64,000 bases of DNA from Chitinophagaceae bacterium (GCA_016710165.1 JADJLJ010000004.1:124001-188000), one strand, 5' to 3'. Shown: positions 36,664 through 46,474, numbered from the stretch's first letter. The notes: generated by a model from the sequence alone, not told the origin. Numbers and translations: made by a program.

Positions 36664-38108
36664 TGATCCGTTTTATTCTAAACGATAAACTGATCGAAAC
36701 AGAACTTCCATCGGGGAGTACGGTGCTTGATTTTGTGCGCTGTCACAAAAGACTCACCGGTACCAAGATCGGTTGCCGGGAAGGAGATTGCGGCGCCTGC
36801 ACTGTTTTAGTGGGAGACTTTGATCTCCATAGCAATGGGGGTGACAAACTGGTTTACCGCTCCATGACGAGTTGCCTGATGCCCCTGGGCAATGCACAGG
36901 GAAAACATATTGTTTCGGTGGAAGGGATCAACCTGCCTGCCGGTAGGCAAGGCATGAAAGAATTGTCGCCGGTACAACAGGCCATGGTGGATACCAACGG
37001 TACCCAATGCGGATTCTGTACCATTGGCTTTGTGATGTCCCTTACCGGCTTCGTACTGGATGAAAATACAAAACAATACGGGGAGGCCATTGCTTCGATA
37101 GATGGGAATATATGCCGGTGCACCGGCTATAAATCCATTGAAAGGGCAGCAGCAATACTTTCGGAGAAGATGAATGACAAACCCGGCAAAGAAACAATTG
37201 CCTGGCTGGTGAAAAAGAAATTCATCCCTGAGTATTTTTTGCAGATCAAAGACAGGCTTATTCAATTAAGAGAAACAGCAGCGCAACAGGCAAACGGCCA
37301 TTCAGAACAAGGGCTGATGATTGGTGGCGGCACTGATCTTATTGTACAAAAGGCGCTGACTGTAAAAAGATCTTCTGTTCAGCATTTGTCTGATAACAGT
37401 GAATTGCACGGGATAAGATCTGAGAACGGGCGATGCTATATCGGGGGTGCTGTAACAGTTACTGCCTTTGCTGAATCGAAACGGATGCAGGATATTTTTC
37501 CTGGCCTTCCGCAATACATCAAACTCATTTCCTCCACACCCATCCGCAACATGGCCACCATGGCGGGTAATATCGTTAATGCTTCCCCCATTGGCGACAT
37601 GAGCATATTTTTCCTGGCGCTGGATGCTGAACTTGTATTGAACAGGATCGGGAAAAAAAGGACCGTAAAGCTCAGGGATTTTTATAAGGGATATAAAGAG
37701 ACCGACCGGTCTGCTGATGAACGCATGGAGCAGATCGTTTTCACTCCCCCGCAAAAAGACCAATTCAGTTTTGAAAAGGTCTGTAAGCGAACACACCTCG
37801 ATATTGCCAGCGTGAACTCGGCATGCCAGGTAAAACTGGATGCAGGCGGCCTGATCGAAACGATTCATTTATCTGCCGGGGGCGTAGCGCCTTTTCCCAA
37901 ATACCTTACTGCCACAGCAGATTTTTTGAAAGGGAAAATGATCAGTGCAGCAGTACTGAAAGAAGCAATTGCTGTAATGAATACAGAGATAGCGCCCATC
38001 AGCGATGCAAGAGGTACGGCAGATTACAAACGGTTATTGCTGCGGCAATTATTCCTGGCACATTTCAAAATTAAAGAAGAACTGATCCGGCAGGTTGTTG
38101 GAGTATAA
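36660..38108 (+). CDS. xdhA: Xanthine dehydrogenase small subunit (2Fe-2S and FAD)
   Basis: This is a 482-residue protein. The N-terminal plant-type ferredoxin domain has CREGDCGACTV near residue 40. The second 2Fe-2S domain has GTQCGFCTIGFVMS (~115) and GNICRCTGYKSI (~155). The FAD domain follows with IGGGTDLIVQK and ISSTPIRNMATMAGNIVNASPIGD. Seven residues LPAGRQG (about 91-97) are encoded by an inserted CCTGCC palindrome and separate the usual GIN from MKELSPVQ; the frame is preserved. It passes electrons from the Mo site to NAD+. It is co-translated with guaD, and xdhB follows after 18 bp. Confidence 0.95.
   Translation: MMIRFILNDKLIETELPSGSTVLDFVRCHKRLTGTKIGCREGDCGACTVLVGDFDLHSNGGDKLVYRSMTSCLMPLGNAQGKHIVSVEGINLPAGRQGMKELSPVQQAMVDTNGTQCGFCTIGFVMSLTGFVLDENTKQYGEAIASIDGNICRCTGYKSIERAAAILSEKMNDKPGKETIAWLVKKKFIPEYFLQIKDRLIQLRETAAQQANGHSEQGLMIGGGTDLIVQKALTVKRSSVQHLSDNSELHGIRSENGRCYIGGAVTVTAFAESKRMQDIFPGLPQYIKLISSTPIRNMATMAGNIVNASPIGDMSIFFLALDAELVLNRIGKKRTVKLRDFYKGYKETDRSADERMEQIVFTPPQKDQFSFEKVCKRTHLDIASVNSACQVKLDAGGLIETIHLSAGGVAPFPKYLTATADFLKGKMISAAVLKEAIAVMNTEIAPISDARGTADYKRLLLRQLFLAHFKIKEELIRQVVGV
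36932..36952. repeat. CCTGCC palindrome inserted in frame in xdhA
   Basis: CCTGCCTGCCGGTAGGCAAG is a member of the family also at 5390, 24703 and 57926. Here it is a 21-base in-frame insertion adding LPAGRQG to the linker between the two iron-sulfur domains. Confidence 0.8.
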
Positions 38109-38126
38109 AACAAGGGAGCCACCGTA

Positions 38127-40445
38127 GTGAATAAAGACACAAAAAATACAGGCAATCTTTTCTCTCTGCCAACTGGCGGAGGCGGAAATATTGATGCGGT
38201 AAATCACGTAACAGGAAGCTCTGTTTATGTGGATGACATCCCCGTGATGGAGGGAGCCTTGTTTGTAAAGGTTTTTGATTCACCGCTGGCACATGGCAAA
38301 ATAAATAAGCTTGATTTTTCTGCAGCTGAAAAGCTGGATGGTATTGTAAAAATATTTTCCTGTAAAGACATCCCGGGGGAGAACCAGGTCGGCGGCATCA
38401 TCCCCGATGAACCCTTTTTAGCTGACCAGGAAGTTCACTACCGTGGGCAACCGGTTTTGCTGGTGGTGGCAGAAAACGAAGACGCTGCTGAGGAAGCCAT
38501 CAAAGAAATTAAAATTGAAATTGACCCACTGCCTGTCATCACCGATCCCCGGGAAGCCTTCAAACAGGGAAATTTATTAAGCCCTTCAAGAAAATTTGTA
38601 AAGGGAGACGTGGCCGATGCTTTCACAAAGTGTAAATATATTTTTGAGGGAAGGGCAGAATCCGGCGGACAGGAACATCTTTACCTCGAAACGCAGGGAG
38701 CCTATGCTTATCCAACCGAGCACGATAGTGTGAAAATATTTTCCTCCACACAGGGCCCCACACAGGTACAGCGTACGGCAGCAAGGGTATTGGGAGTAGG
38801 GATGAATCATGTAGAAGTGGATGTGCCCCGTCTTGGCGGCGGCTTTGGCGGCAAGGAAGACCAGGCATCGGCATGGGGTACCATGGCGGCTATGGCAGCA
38901 TGGATATTAAAACGCCCTGCCAAATGCATTCCGCACCGGATGGAAGATATGCGGATGACGGGTAAAAGAAATCCGTACAGCACGGATTATAAGATCGGGC
39001 TGGATGAAGCGTATAACATCCTTGCTTACGAAGCTACTTTTTACCAGAACGGAGGTGCGGCTGCAGACCTTTCACCAGCCATTTTAGAACGCACTTTATT
39101 TCATGCCAGCAACAGTTATAATATCCCGCATGTAAAAGTCACTGCACATTCCTGTAAGACAAACCTGCCTCCCAATACCGCATTCCGCGGCTTTGGCGGT
39201 CCGCAGGGAATGTTTGTGATAGAAGCTGCGATCGATCATGCGGCAAAAAAACTACGGGTTGCCCCGGATATTATCCAGCAGAAGAACCTGATGAAGAACG
39301 GCGACGAATTTCCCTACGGTCAGATCGTTTCGGAATGCCAGGCACAGCCATGCTGGGAAGAAGTGATGAAGGAATACGATGTGGAAGCAATAAAAAAAGA
39401 GGTTGATTCCTTTAACCGGCAAAATCAATTTCATAAAAAAGGATTTTCACTCATGCCGGTTTGTTTCGGGATCTCTTTTACCAACACCATGATGAACCAG
39501 GCAAGGGCATTGGTGCATGTATACTCAGACGCAACAGTGGGAGTGAGCACAGGAGCTGTGGAAATGGGACAGGGGGTGAATTCGAAAATGCTGCAGGTGG
39601 CTGCCACCTGCTTTGGTATCTCTCCCCAAAAAGTGAAACTGGAAAGCACCAATACATCAAGGGTCGCCAATACATCCCCTTCCGCGGCAAGTTCTACTGC
39701 CGACCTGAACGGCAAAGCATTGCTGGATGCATGCAACCAGGTAAAAGAACGGCTGCTCTCATTCATTAAAACGGAATTGACGGATGAAGAAGGTGCAGAT
39801 GTGGAAATAAAGGAGGAGGTTGTTCATATAAACAATGAGGCCTCTGTATTCAACTGGAAAAATGTGGTTCAGCAGGCTTTTCTCAAACGCATCAACCTGA
39901 GCGCCAAAGGACATTACGCCACGCCGTTCATTCATTATGATAAGACAATAGAGAAGGGCCATCCATTTGCATACCATGTTTATGGTACAGCACTTACAAC
40001 TGTAACAGTTGACTGTTTGAGGGGAACGTATGAAATTGATGCCGTAAAAGCGGTGCATGATTTTGGCAGCAGTATGAACCGGGCCGTTGATCTTGGCCAG
40101 TGCGAAGGCGGGATCGTTCAGGGTATCGGCTGGATGACGATGGAAGAAGTGGTTTATGATGCCGAAGGGAAATTATTATCCAATGCATTGTCAACCTATA
40201 AAATACCCGACATCTATGCTGTTCCCAAGACCATTGATGTGAAATTCCTGAATACCGACGGAAATGAGATGGCCATCTTCCGGTCAAAAGCAGTAGGAGA
40301 GCCACCCTTGATGTATGGCATCGGAGCCTACTTTGCCATCCGCAATGCTGTTCTGTCATTTAATCCGGCTGCCGGTATCCCCTATTCGGCTCCCATCACG
40401 CCGGAAAAGGTATTGATGGCTTTATACTCCAACAATGGCAGGTAA
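38127..40445 (+). CDS. xdhB: Xanthine dehydrogenase large subunit (molybdopterin)
   Basis: This is a 772-residue protein with a GTG start at 38127, supported by an AAGGGAG ribosome site at 38112. Motifs are SVYVDDIP near the N-terminus, PRLGGGFGGKEDQAS (Mo-cofactor binding, ~237), TAFRGFGGPQGMFV (with the substrate-orienting Arg) and the catalytic Glu in KAVGEPPLMYGIG near residue 731. It oxidises hypoxanthine and xanthine to urate. Its 3' end overlaps the allantoinase start by 11 bp. Confidence 0.95.
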   Translation: MNKDTKNTGNLFSLPTGGGGNIDAVNHVTGSSVYVDDIPVMEGALFVKVFDSPLAHGKINKLDFSAAEKLDGIVKIFSCKDIPGENQVGGIIPDEPFLADQEVHYRGQPVLLVVAENEDAAEEAIKEIKIEIDPLPVITDPREAFKQGNLLSPSRKFVKGDVADAFTKCKYIFEGRAESGGQEHLYLETQGAYAYPTEHDSVKIFSSTQGPTQVQRTAARVLGVGMNHVEVDVPRLGGGFGGKEDQASAWGTMAAMAAWILKRPAKCIPHRMEDMRMTGKRNPYSTDYKIGLDEAYNILAYEATFYQNGGAAADLSPAILERTLFHASNSYNIPHVKVTAHSCKTNLPPNTAFRGFGGPQGMFVIEAAIDHAAKKLRVAPDIIQQKNLMKNGDEFPYGQIVSECQAQPCWEEVMKEYDVEAIKKEVDSFNRQNQFHKKGFSLMPVCFGISFTNTMMNQARALVHVYSDATVGVSTGAVEMGQGVNSKMLQVAATCFGISPQKVKLESTNTSRVANTSPSAASSTADLNGKALLDACNQVKERLLSFIKTELTDEEGADVEIKEEVVHINNEASVFNWKNVVQQAFLKRINLSAKGHYATPFIHYDKTIEKGHPFAYHVYGTALTTVTVDCLRGTYEIDAVKAVHDFGSSMNRAVDLGQCEGGIVQGIGWMTMEEVVYDAEGKLLSNALSTYKIPDIYAVPKTIDVKFLNTDGNEMAIFRSKAVGEPPLMYGIGAYFAIRNAVLSFNPAAGIPYSAPITPEKVLMALYSNNGR

Positions 40446-41763
40446 ACGATCCATATACAGTAACCGTTGCTGGCTGGATGGAAAACTTCAGCCTGCAACA
40501 ATTTGTTTTGAGCATAGCCTCATCACAGAATTATTCACGGGTAAGACCGAAGGGGCTGAAGACGCCGGTGACAATATCTTGATGCCGGGGATCATTGATG
40601 CCCATGTTCACATCAACGAACCGGGGAGAACAGACTGGGAAGGATTTGATACGGGTACCCAGGCTGCTGCCGCGGGCGGCATCACCACGATTGCCGACAT
40701 GCCGCTGAATGCAAGCCCGGTCACCACAAACGTGAACGCATTCAATGAAAAATTGCATGAATCAAAAGATAAACTGCATGTGAATGTCGGTTTCTATGGG
40801 GGACTGATCCCGGGGAATCAAAATGACCTGGAAGGTTTGATACAGGCAGGCGTACTTGGTATTAAATGTTTCCTTACCCATTCCGGCATTGATGAATTTC
40901 CGAATGTTACGGAGAAAGAACTTGATGCAGCCATGCCGGTCATCGCAAAATATCATATTCCCCTGCTGCTGCATTGTGAGCTGGAGGGGGAACGTACCGA
41001 TCAATTGATGAAATACCCGACCAGCTATGCGGCATACCTGGCCAGCCGGCCAAAGGCATGGGAGAACGAAGCGGTTGACCTGGTGATAAAGCTTTGCCGT
41101 AAACATCGTTGTGCAACACATATCGTACATGTATCATCCGCAGAAGCGTTGGGGAAGATCCAAAAAGCAAAACAAGAGGGATTGCCTTTGACGGCAGAGA
41201 CCTGCGCTCATTATATTTACTTTAATGCTGAAAATATTCCCGATGCAGACTGTTTATATAAATGTGCGCCACCCATCCGTGAAAAGGAAAATAATGAACT
41301 GCTGAAAAAAGCATTGAAGGACGGAGTACTGGATTTTATTGCTACCGATCATTCGCCTGCACCACCGGCTATTAAGGAACTGGAAAGCGGTAACCTGCAA
41401 AAAGCATGGGGCGGTATTGCCGGCCTTCAGTTTTTGTTACCTGTTGCATGGACGGCCATGAAAGAGACCATTTCCCTGGAAAAATTCATTCCTTTGCTTA
41501 CGGAACACCCGGCTGCGTTTTTACAGACAGATCACCGGAAAGGAAAACTGGCTGTTGGATATGATGCTGATCTGGTTGTGTGGAACCCGGAAGAAAGATA
41601 TGAAGTGAAGACGGAAGATATCCTGCACCGGCATAACTGCAGCCCGTATACCGGGCAGCGATTATACGGAACGGTGCAGCAAACAATCATAAACGGGATG
41701 ACGGTTTACGGTAATAAAAAAATAATTCAGAAAAACGCAGGACAATGGCTTTTGAGAAAGTAA
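40435..41763 (+). CDS. allB: Allantoinase
   Basis: This is a 442-residue amidohydrolase. Motifs are DAHVHINEPGRTDWEG (metal His pair, ~54), GIKCFLTHSG with the carboxylated Lys (~142), HCELEG, THIVHVSSAEA and ATDHSPAP with the catalytic Asp. The overall fold and motifs match allantoinase better than dihydropyrimidinase or dihydroorotase, and so does its position between xdhB and allantoicase. It opens the hydantoin ring of allantoin to give allantoate. It overlaps the next gene by 19 bp. Confidence 0.93.
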   Translation: MAGKRSIYSNRCWLDGKLQPATICFEHSLITELFTGKTEGAEDAGDNILMPGIIDAHVHINEPGRTDWEGFDTGTQAAAAGGITTIADMPLNASPVTTNVNAFNEKLHESKDKLHVNVGFYGGLIPGNQNDLEGLIQAGVLGIKCFLTHSGIDEFPNVTEKELDAAMPVIAKYHIPLLLHCELEGERTDQLMKYPTSYAAYLASRPKAWENEAVDLVIKLCRKHRCATHIVHVSSAEALGKIQKAKQEGLPLTAETCAHYIYFNAENIPDADCLYKCAPPIREKENNELLKKALKDGVLDFIATDHSPAPPAIKELESGNLQKAWGGIAGLQFLLPVAWTAMKETISLEKFIPLLTEHPAAFLQTDHRKGKLAVGYDADLVVWNPEERYEVKTEDILHRHNCSPYTGQRLYGTVQQTIINGMTVYGNKKIIQKNAGQWLLRK

Positions 41764-42770
41764 AAGAAATAATTAAAGAAGCTCCGGCATTCACCCGGCT
41801 AACAGATCTTGCTGCGGAAAGGCTGGGAGGGAAGGTCCTGTATGCCACCGATGATTTCTTTGCGGAAAAGGAGAACCTGATCAAACCCGGCCGGGGGATC
41901 TTTATTGCAGATAAATATACCGACCGTGGCAAATGGATGGATGGCTGGGAAAGCCGCCGCAAACGCACACCGGGCCACGACTGGGCTGTAATACAACTAG
42001 CTGCACCGGGTAAAATTGCCGGCTTTGATATTGACACTAATTTTTTTCTTGGCAACCATCCACCCCATGCATCTGTTGAAGCAGTAAATATTCCCGGCGA
42101 TCCGGCGATCAGCGATTGGGATACCGCTGCATGGAAAGAGGTATTACCCAAATCACAGCTCGATGCCGGTTCACAGAATTTTTATGAATGCAAAAGCGAT
42201 GAGATCTGCACCCATATCCGCCTGCATATTTACCCGGATGGCGGTGTGGCAAGGCTAAGGGTATATGGGGAGGTATTCAAGAACTGGGATGCTGTTTCTG
42301 CTGCTGAAGAACTTGACCTGGCTGCAGCGATCAACGGCGGCAAGGCCATCGCTTGCAACGACATGTTCTTCAGCGCCATGGGTAACCTGATTATGCCGGG
42401 CCGTGGCATTAATATGGGGGATGGCTGGGAGACCAGGCGCAACCGTACTCCCAACAACCGTGACTGGGTGATCCTTAAACTGGCTCACAAGGGAAATATT
42501 GAACGCATTATAGTTGACACATGTCATTTCAAAGGCAACTATCCCGATAGCTGCTCTATTGAAGCCTGCATGAGCGGTAATGATGATGAAGTGATCAATG
42601 ATAAAGTACAATGGCAGGTATTATTGCCGCAACAAAAACTACGTGCTGATAGCGAACATGAATTTACAAAAGAAGTAAATAGCGGAAACAGCTTTTCTCA
42701 TGTAAGGCTGAATATCTTCCCCGATGGCGGTATCAGCAGGCTGTGTTTGTTTGGTAAGAAAAAGAATTAA
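41745..42770 (+). CDS. alc: Allantoicase
   Basis: This is a 341-residue protein built from two tandem allantoicase domains. Each contains a copy of the motif: DGWESRRKRTPGHDWAVIQLA in the first half and DGWETRRNRTPNNRDWVILKL in the second, with HIRLHIYPDGGVARLRVYG and HVRLNIFPDGGISRLCLFG closing them. It hydrolyses allantoate to ureidoglycolate and urea. The start overlaps allB. No ureidoglycolate lyase follows directly. Confidence 0.95.
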   Translation: MAFEKVKEIIKEAPAFTRLTDLAAERLGGKVLYATDDFFAEKENLIKPGRGIFIADKYTDRGKWMDGWESRRKRTPGHDWAVIQLAAPGKIAGFDIDTNFFLGNHPPHASVEAVNIPGDPAISDWDTAAWKEVLPKSQLDAGSQNFYECKSDEICTHIRLHIYPDGGVARLRVYGEVFKNWDAVSAAEELDLAAAINGGKAIACNDMFFSAMGNLIMPGRGINMGDGWETRRNRTPNNRDWVILKLAHKGNIERIIVDTCHFKGNYPDSCSIEACMSGNDDEVINDKVQWQVLLPQQKLRADSEHEFTKEVNSGNSFSHVRLNIFPDGGISRLCLFGKKKN

Positions 42771-42772
42771 TA

Positions 42773-44191
42773 ATGCTTGGGATCATTTTATTTTCGGTAC
42801 TGGGATTCGTTTTGATCATGCTTACCATCATGACCTATTACCTCCGTAGTATAACCCGGCAGGTTGATGCGGACGATGAAGCCGGCCTGGATGTAGAAAA
42901 GAAGAAAGAAGAAATTGCTTCCTCGCAGAACTTTGTTTATACCGCATTGGTCCTGGTATCGGTGGCAATGGTGGCATCGCTTTACCTGTATGTAAGCGGC
43001 ACGGCATGGGAGTCGCATTTAATGGAATGGATGAATATTGTGCTGCGGCTGATGCACGTTACTTTCGGCATTGCATGGATCGGGGCTTCTTTCTATTTCG
43101 TTTTCCTGGAGAACGCACTCAATCGCACCAAAGATGTACGGGATGAGCTCGCCGGTAACCTCTGGGCGGTACATGGCGGAGGATTTTATTACCTCGAAAA
43201 GTATAAAGTTGCTCCGAAGACCATTCCGAAACATCTTCATTGGTTCAAGTACGAGGCCTATTTTACCTGGGTTACCGGTTTTTGCCTGTTGTTTGTGGTG
43301 TATTACTTTAATGCATCGGCGCTCCTGGTTGATAAGAATATCCTGGATATCAGCCCGCTTGCTGCCACAGGCATAGGGGTGGGTTCTTTTATCGTAGGGT
43401 GGGTCATTTATGACCTGCTTTGCAAATCACCGCTTATTAAAGAACCAATAGTATTTACGCTGGTTGGTTTTGTGGCTTTGGTCGGGTTTGCTTATTTCTA
43501 CTCCCATGTTTTCAGCGGCCGTGCCGCATACATACACTTCGGTGCCCTGGTCGGAAGCATTATGGTGGCCAACGTTTTCTTTGTGATCATTCCTGCGCAG
43601 AAGGCCATGGTGCGTGCTGCAAAAAGGGGGCTGCCCCCGGACCCGCAACCGGGAAAAAATGCACTGAACCGCTCCCTGCATAATAATTATTTCACCCTGC
43701 CGGTTTTGTTCGTGATGATCAGCAATCATTTTCCCACCACGTTCGGGTATGAACAGCCCTGGCTGGTACTTGTCATTATTTCTTTGGGAACTGCTGGTGT
43801 AAAACATTACCTTAACCTCCGGGAAAAAGGACAATTGGCGGTGTGGGTATTGCCGGTATCTGTGGTGATCCTGCTGGCCGGTGCATTCATCTCTGCCCCG
43901 CCCAAAGACCCGGGAGCCTGCAATTCAAAAATTGAATTCAGCGAAGTGAATGCCATTATCCAGGCAAGATGTGTAAGCTGTCATTCATCCAAACCAACGG
44001 ACGATGTTTATAAAGCGCCCCCCAACGGCGTGATCTACGATACGCCGGATGATATTGTAAGAAAGGCAGCCCTGATCATGCAGCGGGTGGTGATAACGAA
44101 GACGATGCCGCAGAACAATAAGACGAACATCACACAAAAAGAAAGGGATATACTGCGCTGCTGGATCGAACAGGGTGCACCCGTAAAGTGA
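42773..44191 (+). CDS. puuD: Membrane urate oxidase PuuD with C-terminal cytochrome c
   Basis: This is a 472-residue protein with eight or nine membrane helices. The conserved RLMHVTFGIAWIGASFYFVFLENAL and LWAVHGGGFYYLEKYKVAPK motifs define the puuD/urate hydroxylase family. After a last helix near residue 355 a cytochrome c domain carries CVSCHSS near residue 400. It oxidises urate to 5-hydroxyisourate and sends the electrons through heme to the respiratory chain, so no H2O2 is made. It sits directly upstream of the enzymes that process the product. Confidence 0.93.
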   Translation: MLGIILFSVLGFVLIMLTIMTYYLRSITRQVDADDEAGLDVEKKKEEIASSQNFVYTALVLVSVAMVASLYLYVSGTAWESHLMEWMNIVLRLMHVTFGIAWIGASFYFVFLENALNRTKDVRDELAGNLWAVHGGGFYYLEKYKVAPKTIPKHLHWFKYEAYFTWVTGFCLLFVVYYFNASALLVDKNILDISPLAATGIGVGSFIVGWVIYDLLCKSPLIKEPIVFTLVGFVALVGFAYFYSHVFSGRAAYIHFGALVGSIMVANVFFVIIPAQKAMVRAAKRGLPPDPQPGKNALNRSLHNNYFTLPVLFVMISNHFPTTFGYEQPWLVLVIISLGTAGVKHYLNLREKGQLAVWVLPVSVVILLAGAFISAPPKDPGACNSKIEFSEVNAIIQARCVSCHSSKPTDDVYKAPPNGVIYDTPDDIVRKAALIMQRVVITKTMPQNNKTNITQKERDILRCWIEQGAPVK

Positions 44192-44211
44192 TATATAAGT
44201 AATAAGTATAA

Positions 44212-45069
44212 ATGTTCCGTATGACAATAAAAGCGTTCAATAAATTGGGCAAGGCAGAGAAAACAAAGCAACTGCTTGCTTGTTGTGGTTCTTCCACGTG
44301 GGCTGACCTGATGGTAAAGCAATTTCCATTTTCCGGCGAAGCGGACCTGGTCAATGCAGCAACCGATGTCTGGTACAACCAATGCAACAGCATCGACTGG
44401 CTTGAGTCATTTACAAATCATCCCAAAATAGGCGATCTGAAAAGCCTTACTAAAAAATTTGCCGGCAAGGAACAGGCCTCCGTAGCCGCTGCTTCCAAAA
44501 AGACCATTAAGGCTCTTGCGGATGCCAATGCAGCCTATGAAGCGAAGTTCGGGTTCATATTCATTGTTTGTGCAACCGGGAAAACTGCAACAGAAATGTT
44601 GTGCCTGCTGGAAGACAGGTTAAGTAATACGATCGGGGAAGAACTGCATATTGCCATGGGCGAACAAATGAAGATCACCATACTCCGCTTTCAAAAATTT
44701 ATTACCGAAGGCGATTGGAGCGTTTTAAAGCAGGGCCAGCTTACCACGCACGTGCTTGATACTGCAGTGGGTAAGCCGGGGAAAGGGATCAGCGTCCGGT
44801 TACAGATACCGGTAAACGGCGTTTGGCAAAGCATCGCTCAAGGCATTACAAATAGCGATGGAAGGGTTGGCGATCTGTTACCCGCTCAAAAAAAACTGGC
44901 TCATGGGAATTATAAACTGGTTTTTGATACCGGCAGTTATTTTGCCGCTCAAAAAATAAAAGGTTTTTATCCCGAAGTGGATATCCAGTTCATTGTTTTT
45001 GATGATGCACATTATCATGTACCGCTGCTGGTCAATCCTTTTGGCTATTCCACTTACCGCGGAAGTTAA
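44212..45069 (+). CDS. Fused OHCU decarboxylase and hydroxyisourate hydrolase
   Basis: This is a 285-residue bifunctional protein. Residues 1-165 are OHCU decarboxylase (UraD): FTNHPKIGDLKSLTKKFAG with the catalytic His/Glu region, and KFGFIFIVCATGKTA. From about residue 175 it is HIU hydrolase (UraH, transthyretin-like): LTTHVLDTAVGKPGKGISVRL, SDGRVGDLL and the C-terminal YRGS signature. It converts 5-hydroxyisourate to OHCU and then to (S)-allantoin. The fused order, decarboxylase first, is the same as in plant and some bacterial allantoin synthases. Start alternatives (MFRM) differ by 9 bases. Confidence 0.95.
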   Translation: MFRMTIKAFNKLGKAEKTKQLLACCGSSTWADLMVKQFPFSGEADLVNAATDVWYNQCNSIDWLESFTNHPKIGDLKSLTKKFAGKEQASVAAASKKTIKALADANAAYEAKFGFIFIVCATGKTATEMLCLLEDRLSNTIGEELHIAMGEQMKITILRFQKFITEGDWSVLKQGQLTTHVLDTAVGKPGKGISVRLQIPVNGVWQSIAQGITNSDGRVGDLLPAQKKLAHGNYKLVFDTGSYFAAQKIKGFYPEVDIQFIVFDDAHYHVPLLVNPFGYSTYRGS

Positions 45070-45072
45070 AGA

Positions 45073-45117
45073 TCAACCGCAAAGACACGAAGACGCTAAG
45101 TTTTACTACTTAGCGGT
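45073..45117. repeat. Intergenic repeat upstream of the DUF6986 gene
   Basis: AACCGCAAAGACACGAAGAC is followed by CGCTAAG and, after a short loop, CTTAGCG (hairpin 45094-45116). It shares words with the larger inverted repeat at 5381-5476. Confidence 0.55.
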
Positions 45118-45133
45118 AAAAAAATAAATACGT

Positions 45134-46474
45134 ATGAGTACTACAATTCCAACGAATCAAAAAGAACAATTATTCAGTAAGTTAAAAGATGCTAATACTG
45201 CTTTCCAGCAAATTTATCCCGGCGACCGGAGTGAACGCCAGCCCGTGCATACCCTGTACGGCGGCGCCAACCTGTTTAAATACGATGCAGCCATATCACT
45301 TGGGAAAAGAGCGCTGGAGATATTTGAGACCTATGCACCCGATCACAAAGTGTTCGGAAAAGTATTCGGCATGGATACCGTTTCGGGATTCAGCAATAAA
45401 GTATATGATAAGGTAATTGCAAAACTGAAGGCGGAAGCCATTGAAGATTTCCGGATCGATTTTGAAGACGGTTACGGCAATCGCAGCAACGAAGAAGAAG
45501 ATGAAACTGCCCTTACCGCTGCATTGGAGGTTGCAAGGGGTATGAAAGAAAAGACCCTGTCGCCTTTTATCGGCATCCGCATAAAACCGTTTGCAGAAGA
45601 AATGAAGGAGAGAGGCCTGCGCACCCTGGATATATTCATCAGCACATTGGTAAAGGAAACCGGTGGGAGACTGCCGGATAATTTTGTGGTCATGCTTCCG
45701 AAGGTTACCATACCTGAACAACCTGCCGCCCTTGCTTCTTTTTTTGATATTCTTGAAGAAGAATTGAAAATTGAAAAAGGTATTTTGAAAATGGAGATGA
45801 TGGTGGAGACCACCCAATCCATCATGGCGATCGACGGAACCAATCCTTTATATAAATTCATCAGGGCTGCCAACGGAAGATGTATTGCCATGCATTTCGG
45901 CACCTATGATTATACCGCAAGCTGCAGCATTACGGCAAAGTACCAGGAAATGGATCATCCTGTTTGTGATTTTGCACATCACATGACGAAAGTGGCGCTG
46001 GCTCATACCGGCATCTGGCTGAGCGATGGCGCAACCAATACCATGCCCATTGGTCCGCACCGGGGCGATCACTTAACGAAAGAACAGATGCAGGAGAATA
46101 TGGACACCGTGCACCGTGCCTGGAGAAAGGGATATGATCATATCCGGCACTCCTTGTGGAATGGCTTTTACCAGGGATGGGACCTGAACCCGGCGCAGTT
46201 TCCCATGCGCTATGCTGCTGTATTTGCCTTCTTCCTGGAGAGCTATGACGATGCCGTGGAACGCCTGAAAACATTTGTAGAGAAAGCAGCCCGGGCAACA
46301 TTGATCGGCGATGTTTTTGATGATGCCGCAACCGGGCAGGGGTTGCTGAATTATTTTTTACGGGCCCTGAACAGCGGTGCTATCACGGAAGAAGAAGTGC
46401 TGGTAACAGGATTAACGCTGGATGAGATACGTGGACGTTCTTTCAAGCGGATCTTAGAAAACCGGAAAAAGTAA
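45134..46474 (+). CDS. DUF6986-type aldolase/citrate lyase-like protein
   Basis: This is a 446-residue soluble protein. The fold features resemble HpcH/HpaI and CitE enzymes: DFRIDFEDGYGNRSNEEED (acidic metal/CoA region), FIGIRIKPF, MLPKVTIPEQ, and MEMMVETTQSIM, with Glu/Asp ligands spaced as in malyl-CoA lyase and malate synthase-like proteins. It is often annotated 'phosphoenolpyruvate kinase'; I do not trust that name. Because the pathway yields ureidoglycolate and then glyoxylate, an aldol reaction on glyoxylate is a reasonable guess, but no substrate is proven. It shares the operon with alc and xdhC (the ORF ends at 46474 where the next begins). Confidence 0.75.
   Translation: MSTTIPTNQKEQLFSKLKDANTAFQQIYPGDRSERQPVHTLYGGANLFKYDAAISLGKRALEIFETYAPDHKVFGKVFGMDTVSGFSNKVYDKVIAKLKAEAIEDFRIDFEDGYGNRSNEEEDETALTAALEVARGMKEKTLSPFIGIRIKPFAEEMKERGLRTLDIFISTLVKETGGRLPDNFVVMLPKVTIPEQPAALASFFDILEEELKIEKGILKMEMMVETTQSIMAIDGTNPLYKFIRAANGRCIAMHFGTYDYTASCSITAKYQEMDHPVCDFAHHMTKVALAHTGIWLSDGATNTMPIGPHRGDHLTKEQMQENMDTVHRAWRKGYDHIRHSLWNGFYQGWDLNPAQFPMRYAAVFAFFLESYDDAVERLKTFVEKAARATLIGDVFDDAATGQGLLNYFLRALNSGAITEEEVLVTGLTLDEIRGRSFKRILENRKK

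Noticed and set aside
45134..46474. Malate synthase call for the DUF6986 protein
   Set aside because: The length and the acidic motif are suggestive, but the diagnostic malate synthase blocks are not seen. Only a CitE/HpcH-like fold can be supported.
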